Of a DNA stretch of 64,000 nt, positions 7,457 to 16,118 are shown in pieces. The stretch comes from CAVSRC01 sp963798195 (lineage in GTDB: Bacteria; Pseudomonadota; Alphaproteobacteria; Rhizobiales; Kaistiaceae): the NCBI GenBank assembly GCA_963798195.1, contig CAWCSF010000001.1, forward strand, positions 124,001-188,000. Reading direction: 5' to 3'. Under the pieces are notes generated by a model, which searched no databases, was not told the DNA's origin, and saw only the letters and a list, made by a program, of their open reading frames with translations. Made by a program: the position numbers and the translations under genes. Numbering within the stretch: position 1 is the first letter of the stretch; each line of letters starts with the position of its first letter.

Positions 7457-9234
7457 GCGGCGGGCAGGCGAACCGTGAAGCGCGCTCCGAGCACGACGGG
7501 TTCGCCGCCTGGCTCTTTCGCCGGTCGCGTCCGGTTCTCGGCCCAGATGCGACCGTTGTGGGCTTCGACAATCTGACGCGAGATCGACAGCCCGAGCCCC
7601 GAGTTCTGGCCGAACGTTTCTTCGCCGCCCTCACGGTCGGTGTAGAAGCGTTCGAAGATGCGCTCGAATTGATCGGGGCGGATGCCGGGCCCGTCATCCT
7701 CGACGAATATCTCGATAAAATCATCCTTGCGCCGGGCCGCGATGCGCACGACGCCATCCTTGCGGCAGAAGGAGCGTGCGTTGTCGATCAGGTTGTTCAA
7801 GACCTGCCCGAGCCGGCTGTCATGGCCGAAGACGAGGAAGGCATCGCGATCGGCGTCGGCGAAGTCGAGCCGGAGGGAGCAACCTTCGCCGCCCGACGTG
7901 TCGCGTATCACGCCAACCACGCCCGTCAGCAGCTGGCGGATATCGATCGGCGCGGCATCCTGCCGGCCAAGTTCGGCGTCGAGGCGGGAAGCGTCGGAAA
8001 TATCGCTGATCAGCCGGTCGAGGCGTCGGATGTCGTGCTGGATGATGCCGGAAAGGCGAGCCTTCGCCTCGGGCGTCTTCGCCAGTGGAAGCGTCTCGAC
8101 GGCGCTCCGCAACGAGGTCAGCGGGTTTTTCAATTCGTGCGCGACGTCCGCGGCGAAACTTTCGATCGCGTCGATCCGGTCATAGAGCGCGCCGGTCATG
8201 TCGCGGAGCGCCTGGCTGAGATGGCCGATCTCGTCACGCCGGCGGCTGAAGTCGGGAATCTCGGGACGCGACTTTACGCGATGGCGGACAAGATCGGCGG
8301 CGTCGGCGAGGCGGCGCAGCGGAGCCGCGATGGTGCCGGCGAGCAGGATGGAAAGCAGCACCGTGACGCCGGCTGCGACGAGGAACACGCGCACGATCGC
8401 CAGCCGCTCGGCGTGAACGATGTTGTCAATGTCGCCGCCTTGGGTAGAGAGCAGCAGCGCGCCGTGAACCGACCTATACCGCTGGATGGGCACGGCGACC
8501 GAGACGATCAACTCGCCACGATCATTGATGCGGACGATCTTCTCGGGTTGGCCATTCAGCGCGGCGCCGACTTCTTCGTAGCCGCGGCCGTTGGCGCCGC
8601 CGAGTTCTTGGTACATCGGCAGGTCGCGGCTCGAGAGCCAAAGGTTGAACTTGCGCCAGATGGCCTCCAGCCAGGTCTCGTTCTCGCTGTTGGTCGGCGG
8701 CAGGTCGAAGCGCAGGATCTGGCCGCCGGGATAGAGGTGGCGCGAGTCGACGATCAGGGTGCCGTCGCGGTCGTAGATGCGCGCGCGCGTACGCGTCGGC
8801 GAGATCAGGCGGAGCAGGATCGGCGCCACCTTCTCCGGATTGATCGAGAAGTCGAGGCCCTCATAGGCCTGATCGAGAGGCGATACGCTCTGCCCGGCTT
8901 GCAGGTCGAGCAGCTTGTCGGGGTCGATATAGATGTTGTCGGTGTCGACGGTTGCCTGCGAGGCAATGGCGCCGGCGATGATTTCGCCCTGGGTGAGCAG
9001 GCTGGAGACGCGGGCGTCGATCAGTCCGGCGCGGAACTGGTTGAGAAACAGGATGCCGGAGACCAGGACGATCAGCGCGGCGAGGTTGAGGATGACGATG
9101 CGCCGCGTCAGGCTCGTGAAGAGCGGAACGGCGGCGATGCGCCACAGTCGACCGAGCGCGCGCCGGACGACGCGCCCGCGCGGTTCGTCCGTCGGCATTT
9201 CGGCCAGTCTCTGGTCCTCGATGCGTGCCGTCAT
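7453..9234 (-). CDS. chvG: ChvG sensor histidine kinase (ExoS/BvrS/ChvG family)
   Basis: 593 residues. Two membrane segments (about 46-66 and 279-303) bound a periplasmic sensor domain of about 210 residues. A HAMP region follows, then the H-box FAADVAHELKNPL with phospho-acceptor His366, and N, G1 (DDGPGI) and G2 (GLGLSIS) ATP-binding boxes. In rhizobia, Agrobacterium and Brucella this kinase and ChvI control acid/envelope stress, succinoglycan and host interaction, with the periplasmic inhibitor ExoR; exoR is not in this window. It lies 25 bases after chvI and overlaps hprK by 4 bases. Confidence 0.95.
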   Translation of the reverse strand: MTARIEDQRLAEMPTDEPRGRVVRRALGRLWRIAAVPLFTSLTRRIVILNLAALIVLVSGILFLNQFRAGLIDARVSSLLTQGEIIAGAIASQATVDTDNIYIDPDKLLDLQAGQSVSPLDQAYEGLDFSINPEKVAPILLRLISPTRTRARIYDRDGTLIVDSRHLYPGGQILRFDLPPTNSENETWLEAIWRKFNLWLSSRDLPMYQELGGANGRGYEEVGAALNGQPEKIVRINDRGELIVSVAVPIQRYRSVHGALLLSTQGGDIDNIVHAERLAIVRVFLVAAGVTVLLSILLAGTIAAPLRRLADAADLVRHRVKSRPEIPDFSRRRDEIGHLSQALRDMTGALYDRIDAIESFAADVAHELKNPLTSLRSAVETLPLAKTPEAKARLSGIIQHDIRRLDRLISDISDASRLDAELGRQDAAPIDIRQLLTGVVGVIRDTSGGEGCSLRLDFADADRDAFLVFGHDSRLGQVLNNLIDNARSFCRKDGVVRIAARRKDDFIEIFVEDDGPGIRPDQFERIFERFYTDREGGEETFGQNSGLGLSISRQIVEAHNGRIWAENRTRPAKEPGGEPVVLGARFTVRLPAA

Positions 9235-9259
9235 CCCGGCCCCGGACCGTGCTTGCCGG

Positions 9260-9961
9260 TCAGGCCTCCTTGAAGCGGTAGCCGACGCCGTAGAGCGTCT
9301 CGATCATCTCGAATTCCGTATCGACCACCTTGAACTTCTTGCGCAGCCGCTTGATGTGGCTGTCGATGGTCCGGTCGTCGACATAGACCTGATCGTCGTA
9401 AGCGGCGTCCATCAGCGCGTTGCGGCTCTTGACCACGCCCGGCCGGTTGGCGAGCGCGAACAGGATCAGGAATTCCGTGACCGTCAGCGTGACCGGCAGG
9501 CCGTTCCATGTGCAGGTATGGCGCTCCTGGTCCATCGCCAGCGCTCCGCGCTCCAGAACCCGCGCGGTCTCCTCGGCCTTCTTGTCGAGCGCTTCGCGCG
9601 GCTGGAAGCGGCGCAGCACCGCCTTGACTCGCTCGACCAGCAGGCGTTGCGAAAACGGCTTCTTGATGAAGTCGTCGGCGCCCATCTTGAGGCCAAAGAG
9701 CTCGTCGATCTCGTCATCCTTCGATGTGAGAAAGATCACAGGCAGGTCGGTCTTCTGGCGCAGCCGGCGGAGCAGCTCCATGCCGTCCATGCGCGGCATC
9801 TTGATGTCGAGGATGGCAAGGTCGGGGACGCTCGCCTGAAAACCGTCGAGGGCGGAGGCGCCGTCGGTGTAGGTCTGGACGCGGTAGCCCTCGGATTCGA
9901 GGGCGATAGACACGGAGGCAAGAATATTGCGATCGTCATCAACAAGGGCGATCGTCGGCAT
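9260..9961 (-). CDS. chvI: ChvI response regulator (OmpR family)
   Basis: 233 residues: receiver domain with phospho-acceptor Asp52 (LAILDIKMPRMDG), acidic pocket Asp8-Asp10 and conserved Lys near 104 (IKKPF), then a winged-helix DNA-binding domain (about 140-230) ending VGYRFKEA. The partner kinase ChvG is directly downstream in the same operon. In most rhizobia pckA stands divergently beside chvI; here the divergent neighbour is instead a HugZ-like gene. Confidence 0.96.
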   Translation of the reverse strand: MPTIALVDDDRNILASVSIALESEGYRVQTYTDGASALDGFQASVPDLAILDIKMPRMDGMELLRRLRQKTDLPVIFLTSKDDEIDELFGLKMGADDFIKKPFSQRLLVERVKAVLRRFQPREALDKKAEETARVLERGALAMDQERHTCTWNGLPVTLTVTEFLILFALANRPGVVKSRNALMDAAYDDQVYVDDRTIDSHIKRLRKKFKVVDTEFEMIETLYGVGYRFKEA

Positions 9962-10152
9962 CCAGTTGTCTCCAGCTTGTTGGGTCGCCGTTGGAAGGCG
10001 CGCGGTAGACCGCCTTTGGCGTCATCATTGCGCGGAAAATGTGGCGTGACATTAGCGGATTCCAAGGGGAAGCGCCAATTCAGGCCGGTTTGCGCCGGGC
10101 AGTCGTCGGCTTCTCCCGCTCCAGGCCACCGGAGTCAAGGCGGTCGGCGGCC

Positions 10153-10890
10153 ATGAGCGATGCGACCTTCTCCCCGATACCGGCCGCACGCCGCGTCCTG
10201 AGGCTGGCGGCGACCGGCTCGCTGGCGACATTACAGTCCTCTGGCGGGCCTTTTGCCTCGCTGGTGACGGTGGCGACGACACCCGCCGGTGAACCGATCC
10301 TTCTGCTTTCGGCGCTGGCCGTGCACACCAGGAACATCTCCGCCGACCCGCGTGCTTCGCTGCTGCTGGTCGCACCGGGCGGGGAGGTTGGCGACCCTCT
10401 GGCGGGTGCCCGGCTGACGCTGACGGGCCGCGTGGCCGGTCCCGACAAATCCCCCGAACTGCGCAGGCGCTTCCTCGCCCGGCATGCGGAGGCCGCCAGC
10501 TATGCCGATTTCGGTGACTTTGCCTTCTACCGTTTCGCGATAAAAGGCGGCCATCTGGTCGCGGGCTTCGGCCGCATCGTGTCGCTGTCGGCGGCAGAGT
10601 TGCTTACCGACATTGCGGAAGCCAGCGCGTTGATCGAGGCCGAGGAGGGCGCCATCGCCCACATGAACGCCGATCATGCCGAGGCACTGTCGCTCTATGC
10701 GACGCGCCTTCTCGGCATGCCAGAAGGCGACTGGCGGATGACCAGCGCCGATGCGGACGGCATTGATCTGCGCGCCGGTCCGCTGCGCGCGCGTCTCGAT
10801 TTTTCGGAGCGGGTGACGAGCCCGGCCGCACTACGGCGCACGCTGGCCGAACTGGCGAAGGCGGCGCGGGCTACTCCCCGATCGCCATGA
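10153..10890 (+). CDS. HugZ-family haem-utilisation/pyridoxamine-oxidase-like protein with DUF2470 domain
   Basis: 245 residues from the ATG at 10153; the frame is open further upstream but that part is not conserved in character. Residues about 10-150 form a split-barrel flavin-reductase-like fold (ATGSLATL and LLLSALAVHTRNISADPRASLL are typical). Residues about 165-240 are a DUF2470 domain with HMNADHAEAL, whose His residues bind haem in HugZ. The family includes haem oxygenases (HugZ/HutZ) and proteins of unknown redox role. There is no haem uptake operon around it, so the substrate is uncertain. It sits divergently from chvI, 190 bases apart. Confidence 0.85.
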   Translation: MSDATFSPIPAARRVLRLAATGSLATLQSSGGPFASLVTVATTPAGEPILLLSALAVHTRNISADPRASLLLVAPGGEVGDPLAGARLTLTGRVAGPDKSPELRRRFLARHAEAASYADFGDFAFYRFAIKGGHLVAGFGRIVSLSAAELLTDIAEASALIEAEEGAIAHMNADHAEALSLYATRLLGMPEGDWRMTSADADGIDLRAGPLRARLDFSERVTSPAALRRTLAELAKAARATPRSP

Positions 10891-11707
10891 GCGAGCCGAT
10901 ATCGCGGGCCGAGTTGACCAGGCGCATGAACGCGACGCTCGCCGCGGTGATCAGCAGCACGTTGATGGCGAAGGCCTCGATCATCAGGTCCGCGCGGAAA
11001 GTGTGATCGAAGAGGATCGCGCGCATGCCTTCGAAGACGTAGGTCGGCGGCAGCGACCAGGAAACCGGTTGGAGGAAGCCGGGCAGCACCGACACCGGGT
11101 AGAAGACGGCGCAAAGCGGCAGCAGCAGGAATGTCAGTGTCCAGGCAAGCGTCTCGGCGCCAAGCCCGTTTCGGAGAATGACGCCGCTGACCAGAATGCC
11201 GATCGCCCAGGCGGTCAGGAGCAGGTTGGCGAAGAAGGCAGCGAGGCCGAAGCCCAGGCCCCACAGGTTGAATCCGAAGAACCAGATGGCGAGCAGGCTC
11301 ACCGGCACGATCGCCACCACCAGCCGCACGAAACTTACGCCCATCAGCGCCAGCAGGAATTCTGACGTGCGCAGTGGGCTGATCAGCAGGTTCGCCATGT
11401 TGCGCGCCCACATCTCCTCGAGGAAGGAGACGGAAAGTCCAAGCTGGCCGCGGATCAGGAGGTCCCACAGCAGGATCGCGCCGAGCAGGGAGCCGCCGGC
11501 GGTCGCCAGCAGTCCGGAGTGCTGGTTGAGGTAGGTTTGCAGGAAGCCCCACATCAGCATCTGCACCAGCGGCCAGTAGATGAGGTCGGCGACGCGCGGC
11601 CATGATCCGCGCATCAGATAGAAATGCCGCAGCATGATCGCGCCGATGCGGCGCGGCGAGAACGCGATGTGCGCCGGCGACACGGGCGTGGACGGAGGCG
11701 CGTTCAT
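10871..11707 (-). CDS. ABC-2 type transporter permease
   Basis: 278 residues with six hydrophobic segments between about 40 and 265 and a cytosolic N-terminus with SPRRIGAIMLRHFYLMRGS. This is the pattern of ABC-2 permeases (polyketide/antibiotic, polysaccharide or lipid exporters). Its ATG overlaps the stop of the ATPase gene by 4 bases, so the pair forms one exporter. The C-terminal end overlaps the end of the convergent HugZ-like gene by 20 bases. The substrate cannot be deduced; no biosynthetic genes lie beside it. Confidence 0.88.
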   Translation of the reverse strand: MNAPPSTPVSPAHIAFSPRRIGAIMLRHFYLMRGSWPRVADLIYWPLVQMLMWGFLQTYLNQHSGLLATAGGSLLGAILLWDLLIRGQLGLSVSFLEEMWARNMANLLISPLRTSEFLLALMGVSFVRLVVAIVPVSLLAIWFFGFNLWGLGFGLAAFFANLLLTAWAIGILVSGVILRNGLGAETLAWTLTFLLLPLCAVFYPVSVLPGFLQPVSWSLPPTYVFEGMRAILFDHTFRADLMIEAFAINVLLITAASVAFMRLVNSARDIGSLMAIGE

Positions 11708-12480
11708 GGCGTGCTCTCCGCCGCCAGTTCGCCAGCGACGCCGGTTCCGCGGGCGACGTCGAGGAAGACGTCCTCCAGCGTCGTGCGCCCGTATTTGTCG
11801 ATCAGCGCGGTCGGGCTGGCGCGGTCCACGATCTTGCCGGCCTTCATCATGATCACGTCGTCGCAGAGGCGCTCGACCTCGGGCATGTTGTGCGAGGCGA
11901 GCAGGATCGTCGCGCCGCGCGTCTCCGCGTAGGTGGCAAGGCGGGAGCGGATCCAGTCGCCGGTATCCGGATCGAGCGACGCCGTCGGCTCATCGAGGAG
12001 CAGCACTTCCGGCGCGTTGATCAGCGCCTTGGCGAGGGCCACGCGCGTCTTCTGCCCGGCTGATATCTTGCCCGCCTCGCGGTCCAGAAAAGCTTCGAGA
12101 TCGAGTTCGGCGGCGAGGTCGCGGATGCGCTGTTCGACGTTGGCGATCCCGTAGAGCATGCCGAAGATGCGGAGGTTCTGACGCACCGTCAGCCGGTTCG
12201 GCAGTGCCACGTATGGGCTCTCGAAATTCATCCGGTGGAGCACGGCATGCCGGTTGGTCAGCATGTCGACGCCGAGGATGCGGATCGACCCCGATGTCGG
12301 CAGGATCAGCCCGAGCAGCATGCCGATGGTCGTGGTCTTGCCGGCGCCGTTCCCGCCAAGAAGGCCGATGATCGACCCGCGCGGCACGGAGAACGAGACA
12401 TCGTCAACCGCCATGACCTCCCTGTAGGTCTTGGTCAGCCGCACGACTTCGATGGCGGGTGGTTCGGCAGTGGAGCTCAT
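11704..12480 (-). CDS. ABC transporter ATP-binding protein (partner of the ABC-2 permease)
   Basis: 258 residues from the ATG at 12478-12480; the open frame continues upstream but the conserved domain starts just after this Met. Walker A GGNGAGKTTT at about 42-51, signature ISAGQKTRVALAKAL, Walker B VLLLDEPTASLD and the H-loop ASHNMPEVE are all present, so the ATPase is complete. The family (CcmA/NodI-like) powers export by an ABC-2 permease, here encoded immediately downstream with a 4-base overlap. Divergent from regB, with a 130-bp gap holding both promoters. Confidence 0.92.
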   Translation of the reverse strand: MSSTAEPPAIEVVRLTKTYREVMAVDDVSFSVPRGSIIGLLGGNGAGKTTTIGMLLGLILPTSGSIRILGVDMLTNRHAVLHRMNFESPYVALPNRLTVRQNLRIFGMLYGIANVEQRIRDLAAELDLEAFLDREAGKISAGQKTRVALAKALINAPEVLLLDEPTASLDPDTGDWIRSRLATYAETRGATILLASHNMPEVERLCDDVIMMKAGKIVDRASPTALIDKYGRTTLEDVFLDVARGTGVAGELAAESTP

Positions 12481-12610
12481 ACCGGGCGTTTGCTGAAGGG
12501 TCGATGCGGCGCTGCGCTGTCGGCCTGTGTTATAGGAGCGCGGGCAGGGCTTGGCCACATTGCGCTCTCTCGCCGCGCGCCTTGCCCCGGCGAAACCATG
12601 GAAACCCGGC

Positions 12611-13993
12611 ATGCCGGAACGCGTCGCCCCCATCACCGACTTTTCCGTCCGCAGCCTGCGCCTGGATACGCTCGTCCGCCTGCGCTGGCTGGCGGTAGCC
12701 GGGCAGGTGACGGCCGTTCTGTTCGTGGCCGTTCTTCTGGGCTTTCCCCTGCCGACGGCCGAATGCCTGGTGCTGATCGGCCTTTCCGTTCTCGTGAATC
12801 TTGTTCTGCGGGTGCGCTTTGCCCCGACGCTCCGCCTCGGCCAATGGCCGGCATTCGCCCTGCTTGGCTACGACGTCGCCCAGCTCGGCATCCTCCTGTT
12901 CCTTACCGGCGGGCTCGACAATCCCTTCGCCATTCTGCTGCTGGTCCCGGTGATCGTCTCCGCCACCACCCTTCCGCCGCGCCCTACGATCCTTCTCGGC
13001 GCCATGGTCGTCGCCACCGCGAGCATCCTGGCGCTGTGGCACCGGCCGCTGCCGTGGCACGCCGGGGAGAGCCTTACGATCCCCTTTGTTTATACGGCCG
13101 GCGTCTGGGTCGCCCTCGTCTCGGCTTGCGCCTTCATCGGCATCTACACCTTCCGCGTTGCCGAGGAGGCGCGCCAGCTTGCCCGCGCCCTCGGTGCCAC
13201 CGAACGCGTGCTGGCGCGCGAGCACCATCTGTCGGCGCTGGATGGCCTCGCCGCCGCGGCCGCCCACGAACTCGGGACACCGCTCGCCACCATCGCGCTG
13301 GTCGCCAAGGAACTGGCGCGGGAGATGCCGGCCGGTGCGCCTCATGCCGAAGATCTCGCGCTGCTCATCAGCCAGTCGCAACGTTGCCGCGATATCCTCG
13401 GCCGCCTGACCACCATGTCATGGCAGGGTGACGAACATCTCGCTCGGGTTCCGCTTTCGCATCTGATCGAGGAGGTGGTCGAGCCTTACCGCGCCTTCAG
13501 CGTCGAGATCGAAGCGACACCCGCCCGCGGCGTTGCGCCCGAGCCCGTCGGCCGCCGCAATCCCGCGATCATCCAGGGTCTTGCCAATCTGGTCGAGAAC
13601 GCCGTCGATTTCGCGCGCTTCCGGGTGACCATCGGCACCGAGTGGAACGACAACGACGTGATCGTCACCATCACCGACGATGGCCCGGGCTTCGCCGGCG
13701 GCATCATGGAGCGTATCGGCGAGCCCTACGTCACCACGCGCGGACAGCGCAGCGAGGCTGCGGCGGATCCTGAGGAAAGCGGCCTGGGACTTGGCTTCTT
13801 CATTGCCAAGACACTGCTTGAGCGCTCCGGCGCGCGCCTCGCTCTCGCCAACCGTGAGCCGCCCGAACGCGGCGCCATCGTGCGGGTGACCTGGCCGCGC
13901 GCTTTTATGGATATCGCCGCCCCGTCCGGCGGGCTGGAGGAGGAAACCATGGAGGAGGGCGCGACTTGGCGTAGGCCGGTCGAGTCCCTATAA
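12611..13993 (+). CDS. regB: RegB/ActS/PrrB redox-sensing histidine kinase
   Basis: 460 residues from the ATG at 12611, which puts the conserved RLDTLVRLRW at residues 17-26; a TTG at 12551 would add 20 residues. Six membrane segments occupy about 25-185. The ubiquinone-binding heptapeptide GGLDNPF (GGxxNPF) lies in the loop at about residue 100. The H-box DGLAAAAAHELGTPLATI carries the phospho-acceptor His219. Exactly 40 residues later is Cys259 in SQSQRCRDIL, matching the spacing of His225 and the redox-active Cys265 in Rhodobacter RegB. Both known redox inputs are therefore conserved. The N, G1 and G2 boxes complete the kinase. It phosphorylates RegA, encoded 46 bp downstream. Confidence 0.95.
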   Translation: MPERVAPITDFSVRSLRLDTLVRLRWLAVAGQVTAVLFVAVLLGFPLPTAECLVLIGLSVLVNLVLRVRFAPTLRLGQWPAFALLGYDVAQLGILLFLTGGLDNPFAILLLVPVIVSATTLPPRPTILLGAMVVATASILALWHRPLPWHAGESLTIPFVYTAGVWVALVSACAFIGIYTFRVAEEARQLARALGATERVLAREHHLSALDGLAAAAAHELGTPLATIALVAKELAREMPAGAPHAEDLALLISQSQRCRDILGRLTTMSWQGDEHLARVPLSHLIEEVVEPYRAFSVEIEATPARGVAPEPVGRRNPAIIQGLANLVENAVDFARFRVTIGTEWNDNDVIVTITDDGPGFAGGIMERIGEPYVTTRGQRSEAAADPEESGLGLGFFIAKTLLERSGARLALANREPPERGAIVRVTWPRAFMDIAAPSGGLEEETMEEGATWRRPVESL

Positions 13994-14039
13994 CCCCTCC
14001 AACCTGTCTGTCTCCGGGAGGAACGGAGAATCCTATCAA

Positions 14040-14597
14040 ATGGCTGAAATTGGCCTTGGCGGCGCGGTCCATACCGACATGACGCTGCTGCTCGTCGATG
14101 ACGACAAACCATTTCTGCAGCGCCTTGCCCGCGCCATGGAGGCGCGTGGCTATGCCGTCGATACGGCCGATACGGTCGCCGAGGGCCTGAAGAAGGCCGA
14201 AGCGGCCCCGCCCGCGTTCGCGGTGGTCGACATGCGCCTCGAGGACGGCAACGGCCTCGACGTTCTGGAACTCGTGCGCCGCCGCCGCCCGGACTCGCGT
14301 ATGGTGGTGCTCACCGGCTACGGCAACATCGCCACCGCAGTGACTGCGGTGAAGCTCGGCGCAGTCGACTACCTGGCGAAGCCTGCCGACGCCGACGAGA
14401 TCCACACCGCGCTCACCCGCGAGCCGGACGAGAAGCCCGAGCCGCCGGAAAACCCCATGTCGGCTGACCGCGTGCGCTGGGAACACATCCAGCGTGTGTA
14501 CGAGTTGTGCGAGCGCAACGTCTCCGAGACGGCACGCCGGCTCAACATGCACCGGCGCACACTCCAGCGGATTCTCGCCAAGCGCGCCCCGCGCTAG
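14040..14597 (+). CDS. regA: RegA/ActR/PrrA response regulator
   Basis: 185 residues, the standard length. Receiver domain with Asp20-Asp22 acidic pocket, phospho-acceptor Asp64 (FAVVDMRLEDG) and Lys in LAKPAD. A Glu/Pro linker at about 125-137 follows, then a Fis-type helix-turn-helix, the last helix reading RRLNMHRRTLQRILAKR, almost invariant in the family. RegA controls respiration, nitrogen and carbon fixation or acid tolerance in alphaproteobacteria. The gene follows regB on the same strand (ActS-ActR order) and its stop overlaps the stop of the convergent mmcB gene. Confidence 0.96.
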   Translation: MAEIGLGGAVHTDMTLLLVDDDKPFLQRLARAMEARGYAVDTADTVAEGLKKAEAAPPAFAVVDMRLEDGNGLDVLELVRRRRPDSRMVVLTGYGNIATAVTAVKLGAVDYLAKPADADEIHTALTREPDEKPEPPENPMSADRVRWEHIQRVYELCERNVSETARRLNMHRRTLQRILAKRAPR

Positions 14598-15076
14598 CCG
14601 AAGACTTCGCCCGCTCCGGGATCGACCAGCCCGTGCAGCCGGGAGGCCGCGGCCTGGGCGAAGCGCACCAGCATGGCCTTGCGCGTCGCACCCGCGAGCC
14701 GATGCTCCGGCGCCTCGCGGATCAACTCCGCGCCGAACTGGTCGGCGAGGATCAGCCCGGCATCCTCGGGGAAGATGTCGAGAGGCACGCCGGCATGGCT
14801 GGCGAAGAAAAGCCGGTCGCACGAGAAACGGTAGTCCGGCCACTTCCGGTCGACCCGGTAATCCTCGATCGACGACTTGATCTCGACGATCCACAACTCT
14901 CCGTCTGCCCCCAACGCGACCACGTCGGCCCGCCGGCCGGTCGCTAACGGCAACTCAGTCACCATCGCGAAACCACGGCTCCTGAGCAGCCGGCCAACGC
15001 CGCGGCAGACCGCGGTGGCGTGCTCGGATTGGCGGCCATCAACGGGCGGCGCGATCTCGGAAAGGTCGGTCAGCAT
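14594..15076 (-). CDS. mmcB: MmcB family DNA repair protein
   Basis: 160 residues from the ATG at 15076; a GTG at 15124 would add 16 residues, and neither has a clear ribosome binding site. The start VDGRQSEHA and the nuclease-like core ADVVALGADGELWIVEIKSS with IEDYRVDRKWPDY are the hallmarks of the family (a PD-(D/E)xK-like fold). MmcB was described in Caulobacter as an SOS-linked factor needed for resistance to mitomycin C. The family occurs in Hyphomicrobiales beside actR/regA, as here. The exact activity is unknown. Confidence 0.88.
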   Translation of the reverse strand: MLTDLSEIAPPVDGRQSEHATAVCRGVGRLLRSRGFAMVTELPLATGRRADVVALGADGELWIVEIKSSIEDYRVDRKWPDYRFSCDRLFFASHAGVPLDIFPEDAGLILADQFGAELIREAPEHRLAGATRKAMLVRFAQAAASRLHGLVDPGAGEVFG

Positions 15077-15140
15077 GAGAACAAAAGTGGCACGCGAATC
15101 GGTCTGACGGAAGGCCAATTTCACTGGTCCGCGAGAAAAT

Positions 15141-16118
15141 TCAGCCCCAACGGTTGTGCAGCCAGAACCATTGCCCGGGGTTTTCGCGCACCCAGCTCTC
15201 GACGATGCCGGTGATCTTTGCGGTCGCCCCGACGACGTCGATCTGGCCGCCGGCGTCGCGCGGCATCTCGATGGGCGGCGTCAGTTCCAGGTGCAGCCGC
15301 CCGTCCGGCATCCGGATCGCGCGCGCCCCATGCACGGCGCAGTCGAACTGGCGGGCGAACTTCGCCGCCAGGGAATTGGTTGGGGCCGGGCGGCCGAAGA
15401 AGGGCACCCGTGGCCCGCTGGCCAGTTTCTGGTCGACCAGCATGCCAAGGTGTTCGCCACGCTCCATGGCAGCGGCGATCTCGAACGCGGCGCCGCGGCT
15501 GTTGGCGATCAGCGTCCCCATCAGCCGTTCGCGCTCGCCCAGCAGGTCTTTCGCAAGATAGGCGTTGGTTGGCGCCCTATAGGGCAGCACTGTCTTCATG
15601 CCGAACTTGGCCGATACCACGCCGAGCACTTCCCAGTTGGCGAGATGCGCGGCGAAGATCACCGCCGTCTTGCCGTCGTCGCGGAGCGCGACGAACTGGT
15701 CGATGCCGGATACTGTGACCGACCCTTCATCGGGCTTTTCGGGATCGAACCCGGCGGCGATCTCCTCGAGGAAGAGGAATTCGACCGCGACCTTGGCGAA
15801 GTTGTCCCAGCAGCCGCGCAGGATCGCCTTGCGCTCCGCTTCGCTCTTCTCGGGAAAGGAGGCAGCGATGCTGTTCGCCGCCATCCGGTTCTCCGGCATG
15901 AGGGGGCCGATGATGTGCAGGACGAACATCACGGCTCTTTCGGCGCGCTTGCGGCCGATCCAGTGGATCAGGCGAATCAGCCCGCCGAGGATCGCGGCGA
16001 TAAAGCGCTGGAAGCCGTCGGAGCGCACGAAGCGCTGGCCCCAGGTGTGCCCGCGATGCCGTTTCCGGGGTTTCAGGGGCGGCCGGGTGCGAGCGGGGCT
16101 ATCAGGGTCGTCCGTCAA
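15141..16118 (-). CDS. lpxXL: LpxXL, very-long-chain acyltransferase of lipid A
   Basis: 325 residues. An Arg/Lys-rich N-terminus and one membrane anchor (about 36-55) precede the lysophospholipid acyltransferase-like domain of the LpxL/HtrB family. The HxxxxD-type motif here reads AAHLANWE (His and Glu), as in lauroyl acyltransferases, and the C-terminus ends QWFWLHNRWG. LpxXL transfers 27-hydroxyoctacosanoate from AcpXL to lipid A at the inner membrane. It is the last gene of the six-gene VLCFA operon and overlaps adh2XL by 4 bases. Confidence 0.94.
   Translation of the reverse strand: MTDDPDSPARTRPPLKPRKRHRGHTWGQRFVRSDGFQRFIAAILGGLIRLIHWIGRKRAERAVMFVLHIIGPLMPENRMAANSIAASFPEKSEAERKAILRGCWDNFAKVAVEFLFLEEIAAGFDPEKPDEGSVTVSGIDQFVALRDDGKTAVIFAAHLANWEVLGVVSAKFGMKTVLPYRAPTNAYLAKDLLGERERLMGTLIANSRGAAFEIAAAMERGEHLGMLVDQKLASGPRVPFFGRPAPTNSLAAKFARQFDCAVHGARAIRMPDGRLHLELTPPIEMPRDAGGQIDVVGATAKITGIVESWVRENPGQWFWLHNRWG

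Noticed and set aside
7270..9273. A 667-codon plus-strand frame over hprK and chvG
   Set aside because: Antisense shadow of chvG; its translation is low-complexity and without recognisable motifs.
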